From the NCBI RefSeq assembly GCF_020884755.1, contig NZ_BPWE01000004.1, positions 62,001 to 126,000 on the forward strand: a stretch of DNA of 64,000 nt. The letters run 5' to 3'. The notes under the pieces were generated by a model that saw only the letters and a program-made list of their open reading frames with translations, was not told where the DNA came from and did not search any database. Position numbers and translations under genes: made by a program. This DNA comes from Bifidobacterium mizhiense. Its GTDB lineage: Bacteria > Actinomycetota > Actinomycetes > Actinomycetales > Bifidobacteriaceae. Positions 47,708 to 56,620 of this stretch are shown piece by piece (the stretch's first letter is position 1; every line of letters starts with the position of its first letter).

Positions 47708-48538
47708 TCACTCAGACAAGGAGGGGCCTTTGTTGCCCATGGAGCGCAGGTAATCCTCGGCTTCCCGGACCAGCTCTTCGGCGGCCGGCTCGTCCACCTG
47801 GGCCTGGTCGACGTCCATCTCCAGACGGTGGACGTAGTTGGCCAGGTCGTCGTTGCAGCGCAGCAGCATGCCGGCCTGGGCCTTCCACTCGGCGGCCTTG
47901 CGGGGCAGCTCCCCCTCGTCCAGGTGGACGCCGAGCATGGCCGAGAGCCTTTGCAGCAGTTGCAGGGTGCCCTGGGCGCACTCGTCGCTGCCCAGGTACT
48001 GGGGCACGGAGACCCAGATGGACTCGGTGCTGTAGCCGTCCTGGGTGGCCAGGGCATCCAGCACGGTGGGGATGCCTATGGGGCCGGAGTGGCCGTCGGT
48101 GTCGGTCTTGGGCTGGTCGCCGGCCAGGTCGTCGATGGGCAGGGGCCTGGTGTGGGGGCAGTCGGCGAACATGGCGCCCAAGGTGATGATGGCCTCCGCC
48201 TCGTCGTCTTCGGCCCAGTGGATGCTGCGCCGGCAGAAGTCGCTCCAGTGGTAGTTGGGCTCCGGGCCCATCTCCAGCAGGAGGGTGTGGGTGTCATCAA
48301 TCTGCACCCGGTAGATCTTGGCAGAGGGCCAGATGATCCGCCGCCGACCCTGCACATGGCAGAGCATGGGCCGTGACATCTGGTAGTCGTAGAACCCGTC
48401 GCCCGGAATGCTGCCGATCTCGTGGGACTCGTAGACGTTCAACAGGTGGCGGATGACGTTGGTCGAGGCTGAGCACGCATCGTTCCAGCCATCGAAGGCG
48501 GCCACCATGGTGCAGTGCTGCCTGGCTTCTTCACTCAT
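47708..48538 (-). CDS. PAC2 family protein
   Basis: A 276-residue protein of the PAC2 (proteasome assembly chaperone 2-like) family. [21 protein letters not shown] gives the typical opening, with [57 protein letters not shown] and [23 protein letters not shown]. Actinobacterial members are of unknown function. I start it at 48538 (behind AGAGGT and AGGGTGAG), a little inside the open frame. It lies 76 bases upstream of thrS, same strand. Confidence 0.82.
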   Translation of the reverse strand: MSEEARQHCTMVAAFDGWNDACSASTNVIRHLLNVYESHEIGSIPGDGFYDYQMSRPMLCHVQGRRRIIWPSAKIYRVQIDDTHTLLLEMGPEPNYHWSDFCRRSIHWAEDDEAEAIITLGAMFADCPHTRPLPIDDLAGDQPKTDTDGHSGPIGIPTVLDALATQDGYSTESIWVSVPQYLGSDECAQGTLQLLQRLSAMLGVHLDEGELPRKAAEWKAQAGMLLRCNDDLANYVHRLEMDVDQAQVDEPAAEELVREAEDYLRSMGNKGPSLSE

Positions 48539-48625
48539 ACCTCTCACCCTACCGGTAGGAAGCCTTGTATTGCGAGGCTTTGCCATCAGCGGAGGGTGGC
48601 TTTATGACGCGGCGACACGCGCTTT

Positions 48626-48654
48626 TTGCCAAGTGCGGAGGTCTACGCTACAGT
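48626..48654 (+). promoter_or_regulatory. Promoter of the tRNA cluster
   Basis: TTGCCA at 48626-48631 and TACAGT at 48649-48654 are separated by 17 bases, a good fit to a sigma70-type promoter. The expected start of transcription near 48661 is 40 bases before tRNA-Gly. Confidence 0.55.
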
Positions 48655-48700
48655 AGTGCAACGTGCTTCGGCAGTCACCACCACGGTGAAGGTTGAATGT

Positions 48701-48773
48701 GCGGGCATAGCTTAGTTGGTAAAGCGCGACCTTGCCAAGGTCGAGACCGCGGGTCCGAGTCCCGTTGCCCGCT
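48701..48773 (+). tRNA. tRNA-Gly (GCC)
   Basis: The acceptor arm pairs GCGGGCA with TGCCCGC. The anticodon stem CGACC/GGTCG holds the loop TTGCCAA with anticodon GCC. D arm AGCTTAGTTGGTAAAGCG and T arm GGGTCCGAGTCCC are normal. No CCA is encoded. First of four tRNAs in one unit. Confidence 0.97.
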
Positions 48774-48800
48774 CGAGGTTTCGAGCAGTTTAACCAATAC

Positions 48801-48871
48801 GGTGGGTTAGCCAAGCGGTTAGGCAGCGGCCTGCAAAGCCGTATAGACGAGTTCGACTCTCGTACCCACCT
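48801..48871 (+). tRNA. tRNA-Cys (GCA)
   Basis: Acceptor arm GGTGGGT/ACCCACC. The anticodon loop CTGCAAA between CGGC and GCCG gives anticodon GCA. T arm CGAGTTCGACTCTCG. It lies 27 bases after tRNA-Gly, a Gly-Cys-Val order common in actinobacteria. Confidence 0.97.
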
Positions 48872-48894
48872 CTCTCTCGAAACGAGAATGACCC

Positions 48895-48966
48895 GGGCGG
48901 TTGGCGCAGAGGTAGCGCACTTCCCTGACACGGAAGGGGTCACTGGTTCGAATCCAGTATCGCCCA
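48895..48966 (+). tRNA. tRNA-Val (GAC)
   Basis: Acceptor arm GGGCGGT/ATCGCCC with one G-T pair. The anticodon stem CTTCC/GGAAG holds CTGACAC, anticodon GAC. The T arm is CTGGTTCGAATCCAG. No CCA is encoded. Confidence 0.97.
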
Positions 48967-48997
48967 CGAGGATCACTTCGGTGGTCTTTCCCAATCC

Positions 48998-49070
48998 GGG
49001 CGATTGGCGCAGCGGCTAGCGCACTTCGTTCACACCGAAGGGGTCGCAGGTTCGATTCCTGCATCGCCCA
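48998..49070 (+). tRNA. tRNA-Val (CAC)
   Basis: Acceptor arm GGGCGAT/ATCGCCC. The anticodon stem CTTCG/CGAAG holds TTCACAC, anticodon CAC, reading GTG. T arm GCAGGTTCGATTCCTGC. It is very similar to the tRNA-Val just before it and probably arose by duplication. Confidence 0.97.
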
Positions 49071-49544
49071 CCTGGACTTTCCCCTCTCCCCTATCTTTCA
49101 TCCATGGACAGTTCTCAGTCTGCGATTGGCAGCCAACCAACCTGCTGAATTATCCCTGATTCCCCTAGCGGAAATTCAGGTAATAAATTATTGTTACCAA
49201 TCCAACTGAGGTTTGCTGTTCAGGCTCACTTACTGTGGTCGTATCCGCTCAATTGCGCACTATTTGGTGCTTGCAATGCCGGTTGTCATGGCGGAAAGCG
49301 AACGGAGTGTTGAGCATGTCCGGGACCTTGTGATAATTTGCTCTTAGCAACAGGTCGGGGGACCTGCCAGAAACGGGAGTACCTGATGCATCCTTGAAGA
49401 GGTGATAGTATGAAGAAAGGCCTAGGCCAATGAGGGCACGTAACTAGCCTGGCTGATTCTGCAATGCATCACAGCTTGAGGAAACTGTGGGCTCCCTGTT
49501 TTACCTATGCAATACTTGCGTGGTCTGTGTGTGTGGCCACGTTC
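49071..49544 (+). ncRNA. Gene-free stretch, possible non-coding RNA upstream of a terminator
   Basis: No coding frame with a family resemblance is found, but a strong plus-strand terminator lies at its end. Only the tRNA genes are upstream on that strand. The stretch contains the small perfect hairpin CAGGTC-GGGG-GACCTG near 49351-49366. I do not recognise rnpB, ssrA, SRP or 6S RNA signatures. Either the tRNA transcript runs this far or an independent non-coding RNA is made. Confidence 0.35.
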
Positions 49545-49569
49545 CGGTTGTCGCCAGTGGCGACAACCG
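49545..49569. repeat. Perfect 11-bp hairpin CGGTTGTCGCC/GGCGACAACCG
   Basis: Two perfect 11-base arms (49545-49555 and 49559-49569) flank a three-base centre AGT. It sits 12 bases before the next, terminator-like hairpin. No T-run follows, so it is either an extra stem of the same RNA or a protein-binding palindrome. Confidence 0.6.
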
Positions 49570-49581
49570 TGCTGTAAAGCT

Positions 49582-49635
49582 CCTCCGGCGGCACAGAAAT
49601 ATACCCCCCTCTCCTGCCGCCGGAGGTTTTACTTT
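49582..49635 (+). terminator. Strong intrinsic terminator
   Basis: CCTCCGGCGGCA at 49582-49593 pairs perfectly with TGCCGCCGGAGG at 49615-49626 and is followed by TTTTACTTTTT. It faces the plus strand, eight bases before the stop of the convergent regulator gene. It may also help end that gene's transcript, though the minus-strand side has few T. Confidence 0.85.
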
Positions 49636-49642
49636 TTAGGCC

Positions 49643-50296
49643 CTATTTGAGGGCCTGCAGGTACCGGTAAAGGGTGGGAATCGAAATCTTGAGCTCGGGA
49701 GCGACGATGCCCACCGCGCCCTTGATGAGGAAGATGCCCCGGTCCTTGATGTTGCGGATGATGTCCAGCCTGTCCTGCTTGGTCAGCTTGTCCATGGGGA
49801 TGTTGAACTGGCGGACCTCGTCCCTGGTGATCCTGCGGATGTTCTCCGCAGGCTCCTCACTCATGTGGCTGCGCGAGGTCTCCGTGGAGATCTGCACATC
49901 GTCGGAGTCGATCGAGGACAGGGTCTGCAGCACATGGGCGGCCTGCTGCAGCTCCGTGATGTTGATACTGATGCAGAGCAGGCCAATGACGGTCTGCTCC
50001 TGGTTGCGGATCAGGTAGGAGGAGACGCGGAACTCATGCTTGTTCAGGCGGCGCCCACGGTAGTCGGAGACGAAGTCAGCCCCGTCCTGGTCGGCCCGTA
50101 TGGCCAGCTGGAACGTCTGGTCCGTAACCCCGTCGCCCAGGGAGCGTCCGGAGAGCTGGCCGTTGCGGATGAAGACGATGGAATTCTCCGGGCGGGTGAT
50201 GTCATGCACCACAATCTCGGCCATGGGACCGAAGGAATCGGCTATGAATTCTGCCAGGGGAAATACCTCTTCAAGGTTGTCTACTGTGAAATGCAT
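49643..50296 (-). CDS. YheO/DauR-like transcriptional regulator
   Basis: A 217-residue protein. The N-terminal YheO-like PAS domain (about 8-118) has LAEFIADSFGPMAEIVVHDI and QTVIGLLCISINI. The C-terminal helix-turn-helix (about 165-217) has LTKQDRLDIIRNIKDRGIFLIKGAVGIVAPELKISIPTLYRYLQ, as in DauR, which represses D-arginine catabolism in Pseudomonas. The ligand here is unknown. It stands alone in an otherwise gene-poor stretch, convergent with the terminator at 49582. Confidence 0.85.
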   Translation of the reverse strand: MHFTVDNLEEVFPLAEFIADSFGPMAEIVVHDITRPENSIVFIRNGQLSGRSLGDGVTDQTFQLAIRADQDGADFVSDYRGRRLNKHEFRVSSYLIRNQEQTVIGLLCISINITELQQAAHVLQTLSSIDSDDVQISTETSRSHMSEEPAENIRRITRDEVRQFNIPMDKLTKQDRLDIIRNIKDRGIFLIKGAVGIVAPELKISIPTLYRYLQALK

Positions 50297-51048
50297 GGCT
50301 GATCCTCAACATCCTAACAGGGCGGCTTGTAGCCACCGGTTGGTGCTGCGGGAAGCGAAAGGCATTGGATGGCGTGATATGGTCCATCACCTCCATACCA
50401 GCCAATCGGCCTCCTCTACTCCCGTATATTAGACCTTCTTTTGCGCACTTCTGTCCGTTGCATACGGCCTATCGAGGCCGCAGGAGAGCCGAAGTGCCGA
50501 AGGAGTTTTCATGGTAGCGCACGAAAGCGGCTGAATCTTGCTTTTCGCAAACCCGGCCAGTCGTAACGGACGCAGCGTCGTGGCGGAGCCGCTTCCCACC
50601 TATCCTGCAGGACGGGATGAGAGCGGAAACCTGGTAATCAAGGGGAACCGAGTGATTCAGAAGCTGAGGATAAGTACCTGTAGTGTGGCTAGACAAAGTG
50701 CATGAACAATGTGAGTCCGGTCACGTATTTTGGGATCGGCTGTATCTAAAGGCCACTTTGTCAAAGAAATTAAACAAGTTGATACGACACATGTCTGAAT
50801 GGATAAACAGCGGCCGGGCTGGCTGGGGGCTGTTGAGTCTCTTGGTCGGCCTGGCCGTGTTTCCCTCTCTCCCAGGCAGAGGCGGGGGCGTGATGCCTGT
50901 CCTCGGCTTCCTGCCTGCAGAAGTGTGGTGGGGGCGCGGGAGGGAAGTGTCGGGCTCTCTTGGGGGTTGAGCCTTGATTGACACGTTTCCTTCCTGCTCC
51001 CCCTTGATGGGCCGGGGGCGGGGGGATTGATACGCCGCCCGGCCGCTC
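50297..51048. other. Large intergenic stretch
   Basis: About 750 bases with no supported gene. A small hairpin CGGCCT-ATCG-AGGCCG lies at 50465-50480, and a G-rich tract on the plus strand at about 51008-51027. The short frames at 50683-50970 and on the other strand have odd composition and no family resemblance. The left edge carries the promoter of the DauR-like gene. Confidence 0.4.
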
Positions 51049-54000
51049 TTACTCGTGCGAAGCGTGAACCAGTCGGCGTGTTTCCTGCCGGTGGCGGCGT
51101 GAGGCCAGGACCCCGCCCATGCTTACAGTCCCGGTGATGAGGGCGAGCAGGATGCCTTCCCCGCCGGCACGTGGGAGCACGCCTGCAGGCAGGTACGTGT
51201 ATCGGAGAGAAGTGTCGGGCGTTTGGGGTGTGCCGCCCAGCGTGTAGTCCACGCTGACGGTGACCGTGCCCGGCTGGTGTGCGGGCGTGATCACGCTGAC
51301 GCTGTTGCCGTCGCCGCGCGTCAGGCCTGGTACGGGGGTCTGGTCGAACCTGACGCCGGTGATCACCAGAGCCAGGTTGAACGACACCGGCACAGGAACA
51401 GGGCTCTGGGCTTTACTGTTATATTGCCCTGTGGGGATGCTGTCGTTGCCGAGCTGGCCATACTGGTTCCATCCCCATGCCCAGGCGTTGCCGTCGCTGC
51501 CCACGGCCAGCGAATAATGGTAGCCGGCGCTGACCTGTGCGGCTTGCAGTCCTTTGCTCTTGTCGGTGGGGCTGGCGGGGTCGCGCACGCGCTTAGGAAC
51601 AGGATTCGTGTCACTGGTCCCGCTGGCGGTGTTGTTGCCGAGGTTGCCGTACCAGTTGCATCCCCATGCCCAGGCGTATCCGTCGCTGCCTATGGCTAGG
51701 GAATGATCGGTTCCGGCGATGACCTGCAGGTAGGTGAAGTCTGCTGGCAGGTCCGGGTACGTGTTGCGGTCGGGCGTCTTCACCCTGACCGGCGTATTCC
51801 GGCTGCTGCTTGTCCCGTTGCCGAGCTGGCCATTGTAGTTGTATCCCCATGCCCAGGCGTTGCCGTCGCTGCCTACGGCCAGGGAATGATCGCCTCCGGC
51901 GCTGACCTGCAGGTAGGTGAAGTCCGCTGGCAGGTCCGGGTACGTCTTCCGGTCGGGCGTCTTCACCCTGACCGGCACAGATTGGCTGTAGCCGGTTGTC
52001 CCGTCGCCGAGCCGGCCATTGCCGTTGTATCCCCAGGCGTAGGCGTTGCCGTCGCTGCCCAGGGCCAGCGAATGCTCGGCTCCGGCGCTCACCTGTGTGG
52101 CTTTTAGTCCCTTGCTTGAATCGTTGGGGCTGGCAGGATCACGCACGAGCATAGGAGCGGTCGAATTTCTTGCGATGTTGTCGCCGAGCTGGCCATCGTT
52201 GTTGTATCCCCAGGCGTAGGCGTATCCGTCGCTGCCTACGGCCAGTGAATGACTGCCTCCGGCGCTGACTTGTATGGCTTTCAGTCCTTTGCTTGCATCA
52301 TCGCGACTGGCGGGGTCGCGCACGCGCACAGGAACAGACGAATACAAATTGTTGCCACTGGTGTTATTGCCAAGTCGGCCGTATCTGTTTAATCCCCAGG
52401 CGTACACGTATCCGTCGCTGCCTAGGGCTAGTGAATGCTCGTCTCCGGCGCTGACCTGCACGTAGGTGAAATCCGCGGGCACGTCCGGATACGTCTTGGT
52501 GTCAGGTTTCCTGATCATGACCGGCGCATGCTTGTCGTCTGTCGTCCCGTCGCCGAGCTGGCCATAGTTGTTGCGTCCCCAGGCGTAGGCGTTCCCGTCG
52601 CTGCCCACCGCCAAGGAAAAACCAGAGGAGGTAATACCGTCGTATGTTGATGCGCTGATCTGGTTGAATCGTATGCCCCGGCTGGCGCTGTCGGGCGGGG
52701 TGATGGTGGCGGGTTCCCTGCCCAGCTGGCTGCCCTTATTAGGGCTGATGCTCCACCTGCTGTTCCGGCTTGCCGGCGTCCAGTGGGCGGCCAGGGTCAG
52801 GTCCTTGTCGACGGGCCTGCTGAAATCGTAGGCGACATCCCCGGTGAACCATCCGTCGAACAGGAAGCCCTCCCGAACCGGGTCGGGGGAGGGCCGCTTC
52901 GCCCTCCCGTACGGGGAGGGGACAGTCTGGTCTGCTGGTTTGGGGTTTCCGCCTCCCGTGTCGAAGCGGACCGTGAACGTGGATCCTGGCTCCGCAGCCC
53001 GTGCCGGCGGCTGGTCGACCGTGTACCTGAGGCTCCTGGCGAAAGGCTGCCCGTCCTGCCTGCCCGTGATGAGGATAGCGGCCGGCCCCGGCTTGCGGGT
53101 GGGCATGTCCGCCTGCCAGGCATCGTTGCTCCTGCTGAGCGTCAATGCCTGGCCGTCCATGCTGGCTGATTCCAGGATGGGCGCTGTGGCGGAGTTGAGT
53201 CTGGCTGGCTTGCCGGGCTGGCTTTGCCCGTCCAGGCTCCACGCGAGCATGCCGCCCTGTCTGCTGACGGCGGCGATCCTGTTGCCGGCGCTTGCGGCCT
53301 GCACGTAGGCTTGGTTCCCGTCGTCCGCGCGGATGGGGGTCTTGCCGGGCTTCCAGGCCCAGACAAGACCCTTGGTATCAACCAATGTTGCTTGTGAAGC
53401 GTCACTGCTTATTGCCGCGATGGCAGAATGGTCGGGCACAAATAGCAATTCTGGCTGGGTTTGTCCGTTGTCCAGATAACTGGTCTGGCCGGCTGAGTCC
53501 AGAAGCACAAAACCATGATCCGTGGCTGATATCTGAACAATTCGGTGAGCAATCTTGACGAGTTGGATCTGAGCGGTATCAACGGCACCCGGCTTCCAAG
53601 CCCAGATTTTGCCCTTGCTGTCCATGGCGAGCAGGCGATCAGCATTGCCAGCCACCGTGATTGCTGTGGCCTGCTTGGGCAGACTTATGGCCTTTCCTGT
53701 CAGCTCCCCCTTGCTGGTCCATGTGCGTATACGGCCATCCTGATTCACTGCTACGAGGTGGTCGGCAGCCATGGCAATGCTGGTGTACGTCGTGGAATCT
53801 GCGTCAAGCAAGGCAGGCGTATCCCCACCTTTGCTCCAGGTGTAGATGCGGTGGTCCCTGCTCAAGGCCGCAAAGCCGTTATGGCCAACTATTCCAGTCA
53901 TGAATCGCACGTCACCGGGTTCGCCCTGAGGCGATGGCACCTGAACAGGCATTTCAGCGTTTGTTGTCCAGATGTACAGGCGGCCATCGCCGGTCACGCC

Positions 54001-54670
54001 GATCAGCTTGTCGTCATGGGCTTCCAATGCGCTGAACGATGGTGAGTCCGCACTCTGGGGTGTGATGGTGATGCTGGTGCCGCCGGAAGCCGGACCATGG
54101 TCGGGGCTGAGCGCCCAATCAGTCACCGGGGCCCACTTGGCCTTCAAGGTGATGTCCCTGGTGATCGGAGTGCGGAAATCCATCATTGCGTCATGCTCGG
54201 ACCAGCCGTCGAACCGGTAGCCGTCGCGCTTCGGATTATCGGCAGGAGGCGACGCCAGGGAGCCATCCGGCACAGTTACACGTTCCGCTTTGCTTCCATC
54301 GGCAGGGTCGAACACCACAGTATGAGAATCAGCAGCAGACTGGGTCCCAGTAGGTGAATAAGAGCTGGATGGAGAGATTCCAAGGGATTGGGAAGAACCT
54401 GTCGGGGTTTGAACAGGGGAAGAAGAAACAGATGATGTCGTCAGCGGCGACGGGGAAGGCAGACTGGTCGGTTGTAGATCGCTCAGGGAACCGTTATCTA
54501 CCTGAGCGGTATAACGACCCCCCCCCCCCGTTGACATCTGAGCCGGAGGCGAAGACGGTGCCGGTGGCCATGCCGGTCAGCAGCAGGGGGATCAGCACCA
54601 ATGCTGACATGAGCGACCGCAGGCCAAACCTATGCGTACGAGAATCGGCAGACGTCGACGACGAAACCAC
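51049..54670 (-). CDS. Phase-variable cell-surface protein, two RCC1-like propellers, InlB-type B-repeats
   Basis: One gene in two frames. Part one starts at the GTG at 54670, six bases after GGGGAGG; it encodes a signal peptide (hydrophobic LMSALVLIPLLLTGMATG, cleavage after VFA) and runs into a 12-G tract (coding strand; 54518-54529). Part two, in the next frame, runs to the stop at 51049. Its order is: Ser/Thr/Pro linker; B-repeat (DGYRFDGWSEHD); seven divergent blades (e.g. GKIWAWKPG); second B-repeat (EGFLFDGWFTGD); seven RCC1 blades of the form SLAVGSDGNAWAWGYNYNGQ; an Ig-like domain; and LPRAGG, a helix and a basic tail, as in sortase substrates. With 11 or 14 G the frames join (about 1206 residues with 11). 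With 12 G the protein is OFF. Ligand unknown, adhesion likely. Confidence 0.82.
54518..54529 (-). repeat. Poly-G tract (12 G on coding strand), phase-variation switch
   Basis: Twelve C on the plus strand, equal to G12 on the coding strand, directly after the signal-peptide codons of the surface protein gene. A change of one base is enough to join or separate the signal peptide and body. Such homopolymers are prone to slipped-strand replication and to sequencing error. Confidence 0.8.
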
Positions 54671-54794
54671 AACAAACCTCCCCAAAGGATTCAAACGCTT
54701 GGCTGACCCAGTCCCCCGCAACCATGGGCAGCGCATGAGCAAATCCTATCACGGGGCCATATGAGCGTCGAATCCCCCGGCAATTCACCCAGGC

Positions 54795-55670
54795 TCAGCT
54801 GGCCGCCACACCACCTACTGCGGGCAGGGCACCGACCATGAGCATGATGGCCACGAAGATGGCCAGGCCGATCCGGTAGATGACGAATCCCCGGTAGGAG
54901 AAGCGCGAGACGATCTTCAAAAAGGCGATGATGACGATGTATCCCAGCAGGAAGCTGACCACGGTGGCGCAGATGGTGGCCCCCCAGCCGGGGAAGGCGG
55001 CGTCCGCGTTGATGTTTTTCAAGGATTTTACCGTCTCGAGTATGCCGGCGCCGAAGACGGCGGGGATGGCCATGAGGAAGCTGACCCGGGTGGCGGACTC
55101 GCGGGTGTAGCCCAGGGCGCGGCCGAAGGTCATGGTGCCGCCCGAGCGGGAGACCCCGGGGATCAGGGCCAGCATCTGCCCGATGCCGAAGAGCAGGGCG
55201 TCCCGGGCGCTCATCTGGCGGATCTCCTTGTTCTGGCGGCCGTGGCGGTCGAAGTAGTCCAGCAGCAGGCCGAAGACGATCAACACCACCACGGTGATCC
55301 AGAGGTTGCGCAGCTTGGTCTCGATGATCTTCTGGAAGAGCAGGCCAGCCACCACGATGGGCAGGGTTCCCAGAATGATGTACCAGCCCAGGGCCGCATC
55401 ATGGTCCTTGGAGCCCATCCGCTCACGCCAGGAGGAGCCGTCCTTGCCGGCCAGGCAGCGGAACCAGTGGGTCAGTATGCGGGCAATGTCATGCCGGAAG
55501 TAGAGCAGGACCGCCAGCTCGGTGCCGAATTGGATGATGGCTGTGAAGGCCGCGCCCGGGTCCTGGCCCAGCAGGCCGCCCACGATGCGGATATGGGCGC
55601 TGGATGAGACGGGGAAATACTCCGTCAGGGCCTGCACCAGGCCGAACAGAATGGCTTCGAAGAAATTCAT
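54795..55670 (-). CDS. uppP: Undecaprenyl-diphosphate phosphatase UppP
   Basis: A 291-residue integral membrane enzyme of the BacA/UppP family. Both signature loops are present: LTEYFPVSSSAHIRIV near the N terminus and LIPGVSRSGGTMTFGRALG, carrying the catalytic Ser/Arg. About eight hydrophobic segments. It recycles the lipid carrier for peptidoglycan and its overproduction gives bacitracin resistance. It precedes the surface-protein gene on the same strand, about 125 bases apart, but the two are probably independent. Confidence 0.96.
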   Translation of the reverse strand: MNFFEAILFGLVQALTEYFPVSSSAHIRIVGGLLGQDPGAAFTAIIQFGTELAVLLYFRHDIARILTHWFRCLAGKDGSSWRERMGSKDHDAALGWYIILGTLPIVVAGLLFQKIIETKLRNLWITVVVLIVFGLLLDYFDRHGRQNKEIRQMSARDALLFGIGQMLALIPGVSRSGGTMTFGRALGYTRESATRVSFLMAIPAVFGAGILETVKSLKNINADAAFPGWGATICATVVSFLLGYIVIIAFLKIVSRFSYRGFVIYRIGLAIFVAIMLMVGALPAVGGVAAS

Positions 55671-55815
55671 GGACCCCTCTTGCTATGTCGGACAACAATG
55701 GCAAGCATAGCCACCGCGCAGGGCAGGCAGAGCCAAGGGCCGGGCATGTCTCGCAGAATGCCCACAATGGGTCTTGTCGGAATCGACAACTCGACGAATA
55801 GGGGTGTGGATCATC

Positions 55816-56610
55816 ATGGCCAAGACCTACAGAAAATCCAGGGGCGGGGCCCCGGCGGGATTCTTCGAGTGCGAGGGGCGCGGGCTGCAATGGCTGGGCC
55901 AGGCCCAGGCGCAGGGCGGTCCCCGGGTGGTGGACGTCTACGACTGGGGCCCGGACTACCTGGACATCGAGGAGGTGGCCTCCGCCTCTCCCACGCCCGG
56001 CGCGGCCTACCGCTTCGGCGCCCAGCTGGCCCATATGCATGATGCCGGGGCCGACCACTTCGGCTCCGCGCCCGAGGGTTACACGGGCACCTGCTACTTC
56101 GGACCCCTGCAGGATCCGCTCCCCATGGACGTGGGCGCCTGGGACGACCCGGCCACCTACTGGGCCAAGGGACGGCTGGAACCCATGGTGGGCATGGCCA
56201 TGGATCGGCGCGCCCTGAACCGTGAGGACATGAAGATGACCGAAGAGGTGATCCAGGCCCTGCCGGAGCTGCTGGGCGCTGCCGCCAATGACAAGCCCGC
56301 CCGGGTCCACGGGGATCTCTGGAGCGGGAACGTCATGTGGACCAGGAACGCCGGGAACACCCAGGCCGTCCTGATCGACCCTGCGGCCCACGGCGGCCAC
56401 CGCGAGGAGGACCTGGCCATGCTGCAGCTGTTCGGCATCCCCTACCTGGGGCAGATTCTGGACGGCTACCAGAGCGTGCATCCCCTGGCGGCCGGTTACC
56501 GGAACCGGACCACGCTCTGGCAGCTCTACGCCATCGCCGGGCACTGCGCCTTCTTCGGCGGCGGCTATGTGAGCGAGTACCGGTTCATGTGCCGGTCGCT
56601 GCTGGGCTGA
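55816..56610 (+). CDS. Fructosamine kinase-family protein
   Basis: A 264-residue kinase-fold protein. AGFFECEGRGLQWLGQAQAQGG opens the nucleotide lobe as in actinobacterial fructosamine-3-kinase homologues. The catalytic loop is ARVHGDLWSGNVMW and the metal-binding Asp sits in AVLIDPAAHGGHREEDLAML. It would phosphorylate ketosamine (glycation) products so that they fall off proteins. I start it at the ATG at 55816 rather than 55774, since the protein begins MAKTYRK as expected. Divergent from uppP. Confidence 0.88.
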   Translation: MAKTYRKSRGGAPAGFFECEGRGLQWLGQAQAQGGPRVVDVYDWGPDYLDIEEVASASPTPGAAYRFGAQLAHMHDAGADHFGSAPEGYTGTCYFGPLQDPLPMDVGAWDDPATYWAKGRLEPMVGMAMDRRALNREDMKMTEEVIQALPELLGAAANDKPARVHGDLWSGNVMWTRNAGNTQAVLIDPAAHGGHREEDLAMLQLFGIPYLGQILDGYQSVHPLAAGYRNRTTLWQLYAIAGHCAFFGGGYVSEYRFMCRSLLG

Positions 56611-56620
56611 CTCAGCCGAC

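Noticed and set aside
50683-50970. 95-codon frame before the surface-protein gene
   Set aside because: Composition changes abruptly within the frame, with no domain and no good start signal.
51008-51027. G-rich tract as G-quadruplex
   Set aside because: Only three clear G runs are present in the short stretch, so the usual four-run pattern is not met.
54530-54537. ATG at 54537 as start of the surface protein
   Set aside because: It would make a protein without signal peptide that starts in the G tract. The signal peptide in the other frame with GGGGAGG before GTG is the far better start.
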